Notes: generated by a model from the letters alone, not told the origin. Positions 1-8,314 are shown, numbered from the stretch's first letter. The stretch: DNA of 64,000 bases from Caloranaerobacter sp050286925 (GCF_050286925.1 NZ_JBFWFX010000001.1:353210-417209); one strand, 5' to 3'. Translations and numbers: made by a program.

Positions 1-2558
1 ATTCTCCCCTTTTTAGTCGTATATTCTATTTGATATTCCCTAACAAATTTTTCATTAGAATCATTGGGTAAAACTTCTTCTAATATTACAAATTCATTAT
101 TTTTAAGTTCAACAATAAATTCTCTAAATAATAATGGACTTGCAAGATGTATATACTTTGGTTTAAGTTCAGTCCTTCCCAATTTAGAGTAATCTATATT
201 TTTATTCCCCCTATACTTTCTGATAAAAAATTCTAAAGGTAGATTGTTATTTATAAATGTAGATATTACATCATAATAAATTTCTACTACATCTTTATCC
301 ATATCAAAAATGTTTCTTAGAAGCCATTTTCTTCGGAATAGCACAATGTTTTTATATTTTATACGAGGAATACTATCTGCTATGATTTTGTTATCTTCAG
401 TATTCGGTTGCCATAAATTCATATAGTATTCATCAAATCTAGAAGTAGGATTAAGCCCTAATATCATTCTCAATACTGTCGGTAATAGAACATATATTAA
501 TGAGCCTAAAAAGAATACATCTAACTCGCCTTTATCTTTATGATATATTCTTACAACTTGTCTATCTTCGTCATACATAAAATAGCAGTCTCTTAGATAA
601 ATTGCATTATCCATATGATTTTCTTCTTCAGAAAAAGGAAAAATCAAACGCTGCTCATTAAAAAAATAATGTGAGTTAGCATTAAACCCAAACCCCTCTA
701 ATACCTCAACACATCTATCTTTATCAAAAACATACTCTTTATATTTTTTAAAATCTTCTTCCTCATAGATTTCTGAAAATAATTTCGAAAATCTTGAAAA
801 GAATACTTGGTTGCCATTATAAATCTTATTAATAACATAATTTTCTTTACCCTTTTGATAAAAAATAGTAGATGAAGTAATATCACTAATTTTCTCTATG
901 CTGCTTGGCACTTCATCAATTATACTGTCCACTATATCAGTTATCTGAACTTCTGGTAACTTACTATCCTTTAATTTCAAAATATGTTCTTTAAACTTCT
1001 TTTTCAATTCAAAGACTTTTTTAATATCATCTCTTCTCATACCTTCTATATCAAAAAGAGAATCTTCCCAAAGTTCTCTATATTGAAAGCCTATTTTAGA
1101 ATACAAATGATAAACATCTAAATCTAAACAACTCACTTTCCTGTTTCCATACTTAGCTTTAAATTGTTCTGAAAAAGGAATCAAAATTGGATATGTCTGA
1201 TCAAATATTTTTATAAACTTTTGTATCGCCCTAATATTATCTATAAATTTTCTATATTCTTGATCAATCTTTATAATAGGAACATAATCTTTATAATAAG
1301 TTTCCTCATATATTAAAATGTCCAGATTGATAGATATATTGAGCATTTTCGACAAATCTATTATTTGTTGCTTTATCCCATTATAAATTGAAAAACGCTC
1401 TTTATATTTTGCTGTCTTAAATTGATTTAGCAAAATATTTACTTTTTTTAACTTTTTCACAACAGTTTCTATGGTTCTCTCATCATCGTCTTTGAGCCTC
1501 GATACTTTCTGCTCAAACTCCTTAAATATATCTTCTCCAAATTCTGATAACCCCATTGTAGGTATTATAATTTTATTTTTAATTAAAATATTGATTATGA
1601 AATTATCTACATTTTCTTTTGAAATAAAATTTTCCAAATACTCTTTAATATCGGAATATGTGAATGTACTATTTTTAAATCTATTTAAAATACTACCTAT
1701 TACTCTATTTTTTTTAATCCTGATATTTGTATCTATTGAATTATAAATTTTACTTTTTCCTGTATCCTTTTGTACTAGAAAATAATAAACGTCTTCATAT
1801 TCTTTATACATCGAGATTTTAAATTCCAATTGTTTCAGAAAAGACTCCTTCAATATTAATGAATCAAATATCGCTCTAATTATACAATTATTCAGTTCAA
1901 CACTTTTCAATATTTCAATATTTTCATCATTAATATAACTATCTTCATCTTCTTTAAATCTACCTAAAGCAACAGATGTAAACGTACTAAATGGGCTTGT
2001 CTTCATAGTAGTTCTTGATAAAATTCTTACCAACTGATGATCTAGTTTTCTAGTTCTAGACTTATGCTTTGAACATTCAACAGAAACATACTTATCAAAT
2101 TTCTTGTCAAAGTCCGAATTAATTAACGGAAATGCAAGTTTTACTATATCATCTCTTTTGAAAAAATCTTGTAAATTTGCTCTATTATTCTCCATTGACT
2201 CAATAAATTTCTGATTTAATTCCATTTTTGCTTTTTGAAATTCTTCATAAGTTTTACGATAAACAGATATATATCTAATTGATAATTCGTCTAACTCTAC
2301 AATCTCTTTTTGCTTAATAGACTTAAAATTATATATCTTTCTCTTACAATTCAATAGCTTTGGATTTTTAGTATCTTTAAAAATCTTTTCTAAAACATCA
2401 CATACTTCTGAAGAAACTTTTTCAAGTTCTTTTTTATACTTCATCACTAAAACAACACAATCTATCAGCTTTCCATCTACTAGCTTTTTCAACTCTTTTT
2501 TAGGTACATTATTTCTCCTCTCTAAAAAATAGGGAAATAGGAAGTCTTTTTTCTCCAT
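1..2558 (-). CDS. LanB-type lantibiotic dehydratase, glutamylation domain (3' end outside window)
   Basis: The reading frame is open for 852 codons from the ATG at 2558 to the window edge, with no stop. Around residue 200 it has the block KTSPFSTFT, a hallmark of the N-terminal (tRNA-Glu-dependent glutamylation) domain of LanB dehydratases, and particularly of the split enzymes of thiopeptide clusters. The family activates Ser/Thr of a precursor peptide with glutamate so that elimination gives dehydroalanine or dehydrobutyrine. It is the last visible gene of an operon with a Ser/Cys-rich precursor and an ABC exporter. Whether an elimination domain is fused or separate cannot be seen, because the C-terminus lies outside. 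The start is unusual: the strong AGGAGG (2621-2627) is far upstream and an inverted repeat lies between. Confidence 0.85.
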   Translation of the reverse strand, partial: MEKKDFLFPYFLERRNNVPKKELKKLVDGKLIDCVVLVMKYKKELEKVSSEVCDVLEKIFKDTKNPKLLNCKRKIYNFKSIKQKEIVELDELSIRYISVYRKTYEEFQKAKMELNQKFIESMENNRANLQDFFKRDDIVKLAFPLINSDFDKKFDKYVSVECSKHKSRTRKLDHQLVRILSRTTMKTSPFSTFTSVALGRFKEDEDSYINDENIEILKSVELNNCIIRAIFDSLILKESFLKQLEFKISMYKEYEDVYYFLVQKDTGKSKIYNSIDTNIRIKKNRVIGSILNRFKNSTFTYSDIKEYLENFISKENVDNFIINILIKNKIIIPTMGLSEFGEDIFKEFEQKVSRLKDDDERTIETVVKKLKKVNILLNQFKTAKYKERFSIYNGIKQQIIDLSKMLNISINLDILIYEETYYKDYVPIIKIDQEYRKFIDNIRAIQKFIKIFDQTYPILIPFSEQFKAKYGNRKVSCLDLDVYHLYSKIGFQYRELWEDSLFDIEGMRRDDIKKVFELKKKFKEHILKLKDSKLPEVQITDIVDSIIDEVPSSIEKISDITSSTIFYQKGKENYVINKIYNGNQVFFSRFSKLFSEIYEEEDFKKYKEYVFDKDRCVEVLEGFGFNANSHYFFNEQRLIFPFSEEENHMDNAIYLRDCYFMYDEDRQVVRIYHKDKGELDVFFLGSLIYVLLPTVLRMILGLNPTSRFDEYYMNLWQPNTEDNKIIADSIPRIKYKNIVLFRRKWLLRNIFDMDKDVVEIYYDVISTFINNNLPLEFFIRKYRGNKNIDYSKLGRTELKPKYIHLASPLLFREFIVELKNNEFVILEEVLPNDSNEKFVREYQIEYTTKKGR

Positions 2559-2563
2559 TCGCT

Positions 2564-2647
2564 TTACCGTTGGCCTATACTTACTAAATAAAACAATATC
2601 TTGTTAAGCCAACGGTTTGCACCTCCTTCATCTTTAAATAGCCTCAT
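2564..2647 (-). CDS. Possible 27-residue ORF coupled to the dehydratase gene
   Basis: A 27-codon frame starts MRLFKDEGGANRWLN and ends with TAA five bases before the dehydratase ATG. Its own start has a purine-rich region upstream (AAAAGGAAAAAGG). It contains the AGGAGG at 2621-2627 and both arms of the 9-bp inverted repeat 2566-2574/2608-2616. It may only serve translational coupling. I do not recognise the peptide, and a real product is uncertain. Confidence 0.3.
   Translation of the reverse strand: MRLFKDEGGANRWLNKILFYLVSIGQR
2566..2616 (-). promoter_or_regulatory. Inverted repeat between Shine-Dalgarno and dehydratase start
   Basis: Perfect 9-bp arms ACCGTTGGC and GCCAACGGT are separated by 33 nt. 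AGGAGG lies four to five bases before one arm and the ATG (2558) seven bases after the other. Folding would bring a strong ribosome site to about 11 nt from the start codon, as known for T4 gene 38. It may therefore be a structured translation start. The function is inferred. Confidence 0.4.
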
Positions 2648-2681
2648 CTATACCTTTTTCCTTTTAGCAATTCTCTAAAAA

Positions 2682-3419
2682 TCAATATTCTTGTCTATTT
2701 TTTTGAACTAATAATAAGAGTATACAAATCACAATAGTAACTACCAATGCCAATATATTTGCCACATTAGGTACTTTATTTTCCCATATACTAATTGCTA
2801 TCCTATCCATATGGTAAACTGGATTGGCAAATACGAAATACTGTAAAGCCTTAGACAGTCTTTCAACTGGAAACATCAGACCAGATGCAAATAATACATA
2901 TTGAAATACTAAAACAGTAAATGGTACTACTTGCCTTGAATTTTTAAAGAAACCATGCAAAGTCAAACTCATTAGAAGCATTATACCTATCATAATTAGA
3001 AATACTAATATAAAAACGAATAAATTATCGCTTATAGGTATACCAAATCCCAGATTTGCTATCAAAAGCATTTCTATTAATCCAACAAATGATATAACTA
3101 CTCCTCTAACTATATATGTTGCAACTATGAAATATATATTGGTAGGAGATATTATTATTCTTTTGTATACTCCCAATTCCCTATCGGCTACGCTCTGCAT
3201 CCCAATATTAAAAAATATTGTCAAAAAAGATATTAATATAGAATAAATAGGTACATACTGTTGAAATGACCGTACATCTCCATAGCTGGCATACATACTA
3301 GTAAAAACGATAAAAAAGAATGCCGGTATAAATAGAATAGGAAATGCAAATAACGGTTCTCTAAAAAATATTAAAAAATCATACTTAACCTGTTTTCTAA
3401 AAAAGCTATATTTCCCCAT
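2682..3419 (-). CDS. ABC-2 type transporter permease of the RiPP cluster
   Basis: A 245-residue integral membrane protein with about six hydrophobic segments, of the ABC-2 (DrrB-like) permease type. It has a cytoplasmic N-terminus (MGKYSFFRKQVKYDF) and the RELGVYKRI stretch usual before the second half of such permeases. It would pair with the ATPase encoded nine bases upstream to export the mature peptide or give self-immunity. Its ribosome site lies at the end of the ATPase gene (AAGGAG), so translation is probably coupled. The substrate is inferred only from the neighbouring precursor and dehydratase genes. Confidence 0.85.
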   Translation of the reverse strand: MGKYSFFRKQVKYDFLIFFREPLFAFPILFIPAFFFIVFTSMYASYGDVRSFQQYVPIYSILISFLTIFFNIGMQSVADRELGVYKRIIISPTNIYFIVATYIVRGVVISFVGLIEMLLIANLGFGIPISDNLFVFILVFLIMIGIMLLMSLTLHGFFKNSRQVVPFTVLVFQYVLFASGLMFPVERLSKALQYFVFANPVYHMDRIAISIWENKVPNVANILALVVTIVICILLLLVQKNRQEY

Positions 3420-3428
3420 AATTATATC

Positions 3429-4142
3429 TTACACTCCTTCTACATAACTAAAGTAAACTTCATTAAAGTATTTCTTATCTAATTTCATTTTTAGATTTTC
3501 TGGAGTATCATCTGCTACAATCATTCCATCTTTTAAAATTATAACTCTATCACAGTACTGATCGATTTCCTCCATTGAGTGAGTAGTTAAAAGAATAGTC
3601 CTATTATTATCTTTTATACCTTTAATTTTTTTCCATAATATCTGGGCTGCTTTTGGATCTAACCCTGTAGTGGGCTCGTCTAAAAAAATCAACTTAGGAT
3701 CATGCAAAAAGGCAATTGCCAATAGACATCTCTGTTTCCATCCCCCAGATAGTTTATTAAATTTCACATTCAAATACTGCTGAAGCTCAAATTCTTCAAT
3801 TATTTCATCTATTCTATTCTTTCCTATATTGTAAAAACTAGCAAATAAATCGAGTGCTTCTTTTACCTTTATATATGCATACATTCCTCCTTCTTGAAAT
3901 ATAACACCTATCTGTGAGCGAACAAAATCCGCTTTTTCCGGTAAAGCAGCACCTAAAACTTCAACCTCCCCTTCATCATATTTTCTAAGAGTCATTAATA
4001 TTTCTAACAGCGTAGTTTTACCAGTTCCATTAGGACCAACTATTCCTACAACTTCTCCTTCTTCTATTTCAAAGGATATATCTTTTAAAACCTTATTACT
4101 GCCATATGATTTATATAAATTTTGAACCTTTACTATCTTCAT
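3429..4142 (-). CDS. ABC transporter ATP-binding protein of the RiPP cluster
   Basis: The start at Met 4142 (MKIVKVQNLYKSYGS) is preferred over the longer frame (4181) because AAGGTG lies six bases before it. The 237 residues contain Walker A GPNGTGKT, signature LSGGWKQR, Walker B LIFLDEPTTGLD and the H-loop TTHSMEE. It belongs to the CcmA/DrrA-like family of ABC-2 exporters. It sits directly downstream of the precursor peptide gene, behind a hairpin, and forms an exporter with the next gene. A role in peptide export or immunity is inferred from context. Confidence 0.9.
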   Translation of the reverse strand: MKIVKVQNLYKSYGSNKVLKDISFEIEEGEVVGIVGPNGTGKTTLLEILMTLRKYDEGEVEVLGAALPEKADFVRSQIGVIFQEGGMYAYIKVKEALDLFASFYNIGKNRIDEIIEEFELQQYLNVKFNKLSGGWKQRCLLAIAFLHDPKLIFLDEPTTGLDPKAAQILWKKIKGIKDNNRTILLTTHSMEEIDQYCDRVIILKDGMIVADDTPENLKMKLDKKYFNEVYFSYVEGV

Positions 4143-4194
4143 TTCATCACACCTTATCCTTCCTATCTTTTCTTTATACAAAATAATAATTTTT

Positions 4195-4235
4195 TCATAA
4201 AAGGCCCAACTGATAAAATGTTGAGCCTTTTATGA
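4195..4235 (-). terminator. Hairpin after the precursor gene, probable partial terminator
   Basis: Arms of 16 nt (4195-4210 and 4220-4235, TCATAAAAGGC.CAAC with one G-T pair) enclose a 9-nt loop. The stem is A-rich on one side and U-rich on the other. It lies between the precursor stop and the exporter start. This is the usual place for a processing or attenuation site that keeps precursor mRNA more abundant than the downstream enzymes. Confidence 0.6.
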
Positions 4236-4282
4236 AAGTTAAATATAGTGATAAATTCTTTTACAAGACTAACCTGTAATCA

Positions 4283-4462
4283 TTATTGTGTAAGTTGTAC
4301 ACTGCCACCACAGCTAGCACATGAAGATGAGCCACAACAAGAACAGCTGCCACAAGAACTTGATCCACTTGTAGCTCCTGTTTCACTAAGTAGAGCCGCT
4401 TCAGAGATTTCCATGATTTCTAAGTCATCAACTTCATTAAACAATTTTTCCAATTCGTTCAT
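4283..4462 (-). CDS. Thiopeptide-like RiPP precursor peptide
   Basis: A 59-residue ORF with AGGAGGTGT at 4467-4475. The leader (about residues 1-30) is acidic: MNELEKLFNEVDDLEIMEIS then EAALLSETGA. This matches the ...ALxExGAS boundary style of thiazolylpeptide precursors. The C-terminal core holds six Cys (37, 40, 42, 43, 48, 51) and about ten Ser in a G/S/C-only setting, ending CGGSVQLTQ. The core segment SCGSCSCCGSSS resembles the SCTTC.C.CSCC pattern of thiocillin-type cores. Ser36 with Ser45 to Ser47 could provide the two dehydroalanines of a pyridine ring. The non-Ser tail of five residues is unusual and may be removed. A linear azole peptide or lanthipeptide is the alternative. Confidence 0.8.
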   Translation of the reverse strand: MNELEKLFNEVDDLEIMEISEAALLSETGATSGSSSCGSCSCCGSSSCASCGGSVQLTQ

Positions 4463-4498
4463 TCTTACACCTCCTAAATGTAATGTTTATTTAGTCGT

Positions 4499-4520
4499 TC
4501 GATTTCGTATCCGAAATCGA
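4499..4520 (-). promoter_or_regulatory. Stem-loop in the precursor 5' leader
   Basis: Perfect 9-bp inverted repeat TCGATTTCG / CGAAATCGA with a 4-nt loop. It lies about 24 nt upstream of the precursor ribosome site. It could stabilise the short precursor mRNA or serve as an operator. Only the symmetry is seen. Confidence 0.5.
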
Positions 4521-4566
4521 TATCTAAATATTCTGACAATTTCAATTTGTCTCCTGCAAAATTGCG

Positions 4567-4617
4567 TAAATAACCTCTTTTTTAAAGTAAATAGCCAAAA
4601 AATATAATTAAATAACC
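4567..4617 (-). promoter_or_regulatory. Three direct repeats, 21-bp phased: likely LytTR operator
   Basis: On the plus strand the 9-mer TAAATARCC occurs at 4567-4575, 4588-4596 and 4609-4617, exactly 21 bp apart. On the coding (minus) strand this reads GGYTATTTA, separated by 12 bp each time. Two 9-bp repeats separated by 12-13 bp is the known layout of LytTR (AgrA/ComE-type) binding sites, which share a GTT core, seen here in two of the three copies. The array lies between the LytTR gene and the precursor gene, at activator distance from the precursor. Confidence 0.7.
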
Positions 4618-4640
4618 AAAACATAAAGAGAATTTTCCCT

Positions 4641-5123
4641 TTATACCTCAGGGATAATTATTTCTTTTAACTCTTCAAACTTATATCTGCTCATAAAAGC
4701 AATCTTATTTGTGTTAGAAAATTTAATTTCAAAAGATCTATTGCCTAAATTTGTTATTCTTGTGATTTTATCTACATTTACTATATACGATTTATGGACT
4801 CTTAAAAAATTCTTTGGCAATTTGTTTTCCAATTCATTTAATTTCTGTTTTGACAAATATTCTTCATCTCTTGTATGAATTATTGTATCTTTATCTAGTT
4901 TTTCTATAAATAAAACATCATCTAATGAAATGAAAAATATTTCTTTTTTATTTCTTACTACTATTTTATTAGATTTATTATTTTTCACCATTCGGTTCAC
5001 TAAACTATTTATTGCTCTAACAAATTTCGTATCATTAGTAAAAGCTTCGTCGCTATTTTGAATTTCAAAAACTTTAGATACTACTAGATTCTTATGTACT
5101 AATATAATCAAAACAGCAGTCAT
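4641..5123 (-). CDS. LytTR-domain DNA-binding regulator without a receiver domain
   Basis: 160 residues. The C-terminal about 100 residues form a LytTR domain: KKEIFFISLDDVLFIEKLDKD, then LRVHKSYIVNVDKITRI, and YKFEELKEIIIP at the end. The first 55 residues are short and lack the aspartate phosphorylation pocket of a receiver domain, so activation is not by a classic two-component route. It lies directly upstream of the RiPP precursor on the same strand, with 21-bp phased repeats between. It is therefore the probable cluster regulator. The ATG is preceded by AGGGGAT. Confidence 0.85.
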   Translation of the reverse strand: MTAVLIILVHKNLVVSKVFEIQNSDEAFTNDTKFVRAINSLVNRMVKNNKSNKIVVRNKKEIFFISLDDVLFIEKLDKDTIIHTRDEEYLSKQKLNELENKLPKNFLRVHKSYIVNVDKITRITNLGNRSFEIKFSNTNKIAFMSRYKFEELKEIIIPEV

Positions 5124-5264
5124 TTGATCATCCCCTATTTTTTATTTTTAGGAATGTATACATTATTTGACATCATTATTTTTTATGACTTTATTATACA
5201 TAAAATTAATTGAAAATTCTGTCGAAATATGAAATTTGAACAAAATCTTCGATTTAAATTTGTA

Positions 5265-5436
5265 TAAGGTAGATTTTGCCTATATCCATTACGGAAATTA
5301 TATTTAAAATTATCCACAAATTAATACAGTTTATAACGACTCTGGCATGTAAACATGCCAGACGAAGTTTCAATAAAATCAACATTAAATCTTTAAAATA
5401 TAGGATTTTATTATAATTTCCTATGGATTATAAAAA
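5265..5436. repeat. Dispersed intergenic repeat, copy A (long form)
   Basis: Begins AAGGTAGATTTTG and ends ATTTCCTATGGATTATAAAA. Its inner ends are imperfect inverted repeats (ATCCATTACGGAAATTATA versus AATCCATAGGAAATTATA read from the other end). The centre has the palindrome TCTGGCATG TAAA CATGCCAGA and a perfect DnaA box TTATCCACA at 5310-5318. It is almost the same sequence as 17529-17700 and partly as 37227-37323. The right end abuts the terminator of the chemoreceptor gene. Confidence 0.85.
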
Positions 5437-5470
5437 AATTAAAGCCGACCTCTTTTCGAGATCGGCCTTA
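5431..5470 (-). terminator. Terminator of the chemoreceptor gene
   Basis: Stem AAGGCCGATCTC / GAGGTCGGCTTT on the minus strand with a 5-nt loop, followed by AATTTTTTT. The U-tract is contributed by the end of repeat copy A. Confidence 0.85.
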
Positions 5471-5475
5471 GTCTT

Positions 5476-7497
5476 TTACTCTACCTTAAATTTATTCATT
5501 TCTTCTTCTAAGTTCATTGCCAATTCATTTAACTTATCTGCTGCTTTAGCAACTTCCTCTATAGCTGAAGCCTGCTGCTGCATTGATGCACTTACCTGCT
5601 CTGATGAAGCTGCTGTTTGTTCTGATACAGCAGAGATACTGCTTATAGAATCTACAATTAAGTCTTTATCTTTATTTATGCCATTTACAAATTCATATAA
5701 GTTTTCAATTTTTCCTGTTATTTTTTCTATAGATTCAGATATAAGTTCAAACGCTTTATTAACTTCAAATACATTTTGAGACTGTTCTTCTGATCTAGTT
5801 TTAACTTCTTTCATTATTTCAACTGTATTCTTACTTTCTTTTTGAATTTCAGTTATAATCTCTTTAATTTTTTCTGATGCACTACCAGAGTCTTCAGCAA
5901 GTTTTCTTATCTCGTCTGCAACAACCGCAAATCCCTTTCCATGTTCGCCTGCTCTAGCAGCCTCAATTGAAGCATTTAATGCTAAAAGATTAGTCTGTTC
6001 AGAAATTGAAGCTATAGTATCTAAAATATCTCCAATATTTTTAGTTTTATTATCTAACTCTATAATCGCTCTTTCAATTTTCTTAATTGCCTCACCATTT
6101 TCCTTTGTCTTATCCTTAAGCACTTCAACTAAATCCACACTAGAAGTATTTACATCCATTATTTCCTTAGCTGAATTTAACATTTCATCTGCACTTGTAT
6201 TTAATTCAACAATTTTTTCAGCTAAACCATTTACTATTTTAACTCCTTTTTCTGTATCTGCAGCCTGTTCTGTTGCACCATTCGCAATTTCTTCTACGGC
6301 ACTTGCAACTTCATCTGCAGAAGCACTTACTTCTTCAGCAGTAGCAGCTAAATTCTGTGAAGCCGAAGTAACTTCATCTACTACTTCTTTAACTTGTCTT
6401 ATCAATTTATTCAATTCAGATGTAGTAATATTGAAATCTTCTGCTAGTTCACCAATTTCATCTCTTGAACTCACATTGCATTTTGCAGTTAAATCTCCAT
6501 CTTTAACTTTCCTCATCCCATCAACTAAGACCTTAATAGGTTTAATTATAGATTTTGATAATAAGTAAGAAACTACAACACCAACTAATAAGAAAATAAT
6601 ACTAAACAACAATATGCTTCTTAGAACAAACATAACCTTTCCTTTTATTTCGTCCATATACATAATTACAACTATTTTCCAACCTAATCTATCAACAGTT
6701 GTATATACAGCAAACTTGTCATACAATTCACCATTTTCCTCAAACTTATAATCTACAATACCTTCTTTATTTTTATTTATTGCATTTGCTATTTCTTTAA
6801 CAGGTATTGGTTTACCAATTAGTTCTATATTTTTATGAGTCATAATGTACCCATTTTTATCTATTAAGACTGGATACCCTTTTTTCCCAATCTGAATACT
6901 ATTCACCATATTAGCCAATGCCTCAAGAGAAATGTCTATCCCCAATACTCCTACGAATTCATTATTTTCTGACTCATTGTATATTGGTATTGCTGCAGAA
7001 ATAATAAGTTCTCCATTACCTGGGTCTATATATGGATCTGTCCAAATTAATTTCTTACTTGCTACAGCCTGCTTGTACCAAGGCCTTACAGTAGGGTCAT
7101 AATCCTCGCCTAAATCTCCATCTTCAGGATATGAGTACATTTTCCCATCCTTCGTTCCTAAATAAATATATTGGATATCTTTATGTGCCTTTATATACCC
7201 TTCAAAGCTCTTTATCATTCGATCAACACTCTCAGGATTAGTAAGAACTTGTTGCAAATCCTGATTATAACTCATTGCAGTAAAACTTTCTTCAATCCCT
7301 TTAAAATGGTCATCAACCATCAATTCTAATTGTTTTATTATCTCGAAAGTCGCATCTTTTAATCCTTCTTCTAGCATTTCAACCGATTTTAGATAAGACA
7401 TTATTCCAAGTCCAGACATTAATATAGTTATTACTATAATATACATAGAAATTATTTTAAAACCTAACCCATACCTTCTTTTTCTCTTATTATTCAT
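5476..7497 (-). CDS. Methyl-accepting chemotaxis protein with extracellular Cache domain
   Basis: The start at 7497 (MNNKRKRRYGLGFK) is chosen for the AAAGGGGG just upstream. A frame extending to 7596 has no ribosome site. 673 residues: TM1 (about 15-37), extracellular dCache-type sensor (about 40-285, with DPTVRPWYKQAV and GVLGIDISLEAL), TM2 (about 290-315), HAMP, then the signalling hairpin with EQTNLLALNASIEAARAGE. The C-terminus lacks a CheR pentapeptide tether. It senses an external small molecule, by family probably an amino or carboxylic acid, and signals to CheA. It is monocistronic. Confidence 0.93.
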   Translation of the reverse strand: MNNKRKRRYGLGFKIISMYIIVITILMSGLGIMSYLKSVEMLEEGLKDATFEIIKQLELMVDDHFKGIEESFTAMSYNQDLQQVLTNPESVDRMIKSFEGYIKAHKDIQYIYLGTKDGKMYSYPEDGDLGEDYDPTVRPWYKQAVASKKLIWTDPYIDPGNGELIISAAIPIYNESENNEFVGVLGIDISLEALANMVNSIQIGKKGYPVLIDKNGYIMTHKNIELIGKPIPVKEIANAINKNKEGIVDYKFEENGELYDKFAVYTTVDRLGWKIVVIMYMDEIKGKVMFVLRSILLFSIIFLLVGVVVSYLLSKSIIKPIKVLVDGMRKVKDGDLTAKCNVSSRDEIGELAEDFNITTSELNKLIRQVKEVVDEVTSASQNLAATAEEVSASADEVASAVEEIANGATEQAADTEKGVKIVNGLAEKIVELNTSADEMLNSAKEIMDVNTSSVDLVEVLKDKTKENGEAIKKIERAIIELDNKTKNIGDILDTIASISEQTNLLALNASIEAARAGEHGKGFAVVADEIRKLAEDSGSASEKIKEIITEIQKESKNTVEIMKEVKTRSEEQSQNVFEVNKAFELISESIEKITGKIENLYEFVNGINKDKDLIVDSISSISAVSEQTAASSEQVSASMQQQASAIEEVAKAADKLNELAMNLEEEMNKFKVE

Positions 7498-7596
7498 AAA
7501 GCTTACCCCCTTTAATACATTATACTTAGAATTCTGACAAAAATATATCTCTTTTTCAATTTTCGACAAAAAAATACTTATTCCTTCTTTTGGCAT

Positions 7597-7624
7597 AAAA
7601 AAAATAGGAACATTATGTTCCTAA
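7597..7624 (-). terminator. Terminator of rex
   Basis: 9-bp stem TAGGAACAT / ATGTTCCTA with one loop base, followed on the minus strand by T8. Confidence 0.85.
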
Positions 7625-7675
7625 ACCATTAATGAATCTATAAATAGGACTAAAGTACTAAAAAATTCAAATAAT

Positions 7676-8314
7676 CTATTCACTTATTTTTTCTTTTAAC
7701 ATGTATGATAACGTAAATAAACTTTCATTTAAATGAACATTTTCAACAACAACATCATCTGGCACTTTTAAATCATCAGGTGCAAAGTTCCAAATTCCTT
7801 TCACACCACTCTTTACAAGTTTATCTGCTATTTCTTGACTAACACCTTTAGGCGTACAAATTATTCCTATCTCTATTTGATTTTCTTTAACAAAATCCTC
7901 TAATTCTTTAACATCCCTAACTTTTATACCTCTTATTTCTGTTCCTATAACCCTAGGTTCTACATCAAATATAGCCTTAACCTTAAAACCTTCTTCTTCA
8001 AAAGGACGATAATTAGCTATTGCATGCCCTAAATTACCAGCTCCTATTATTACAGTATTATATACTCTATCAAGACCTAATATTTTCCCTAATTGATTAT
8101 GTAAATCTTCAACATTATAACCATATCCCTGCTGGCCAAAACCTCCAAAGTTATTTAAATCTTGTCTAATCTGTGATGCAGTAAATCCTGTAAGTTGACT
8201 TAACTGTTGAGATGAAATTCTCTTTACATCATTTTCCTTTAATTCTCCAAGATATCTATAATACTTTGGTAATCTCCTTATAACAGCCATAGATACTTTG
8301 TTACCCTTTTTCAT
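7676..8314 (-). CDS. rex: Redox-sensing transcriptional repressor Rex
   Basis: 212 residues from Met 8314 (MKKGNKVSMAVIRRLPKYYRYL), with GGTGAGGGG about eight bases upstream. A GTG at 8329 lies inside that ribosome site. An N-terminal winged helix (about 1-80, TGFTASQIRQDLNNFGGFGQQGYGY) is followed by a Rossmann domain with GAGNLGHAI and a C-terminal swapped helix. Rex binds NADH/NAD and represses fermentation and NADH-oxidising genes when NAD+ is high. It is monocistronic with its own terminator. I did not find a clear TTGTTAA-N4-TTAACAA Rex box nearby. Confidence 0.95.
   Translation of the reverse strand: MKKGNKVSMAVIRRLPKYYRYLGELKENDVKRISSQQLSQLTGFTASQIRQDLNNFGGFGQQGYGYNVEDLHNQLGKILGLDRVYNTVIIGAGNLGHAIANYRPFEEEGFKVKAIFDVEPRVIGTEIRGIKVRDVKELEDFVKENQIEIGIICTPKGVSQEIADKLVKSGVKGIWNFAPDDLKVPDDVVVENVHLNESLFTLSYMLKEKISE

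Noticed and set aside
1471..1746. Plus-strand frame inside the dehydratase
   Set aside because: It is antisense to a continuous 852-codon minus frame with a family motif; AT-rich hydrophobic composition is typical of a shadow frame.
4248..4607. 119-codon plus-strand frame over the precursor gene
   Set aside because: It is the antisense of the Ser/Cys codons of the precursor; it has no ribosome site and crosses the operator repeats.
7560..7590. Sigma-D promoter for the first chemoreceptor
   Set aside because: A GTCGAAAA-like -10 exists but no TAAA at 14-16 bp upstream.
7498..7596. Longer N-terminus for the first chemoreceptor
   Set aside because: No ribosome site at 7596, while AAAGGGGG sits in front of 7497, and the extension nearly touches the rex terminator.
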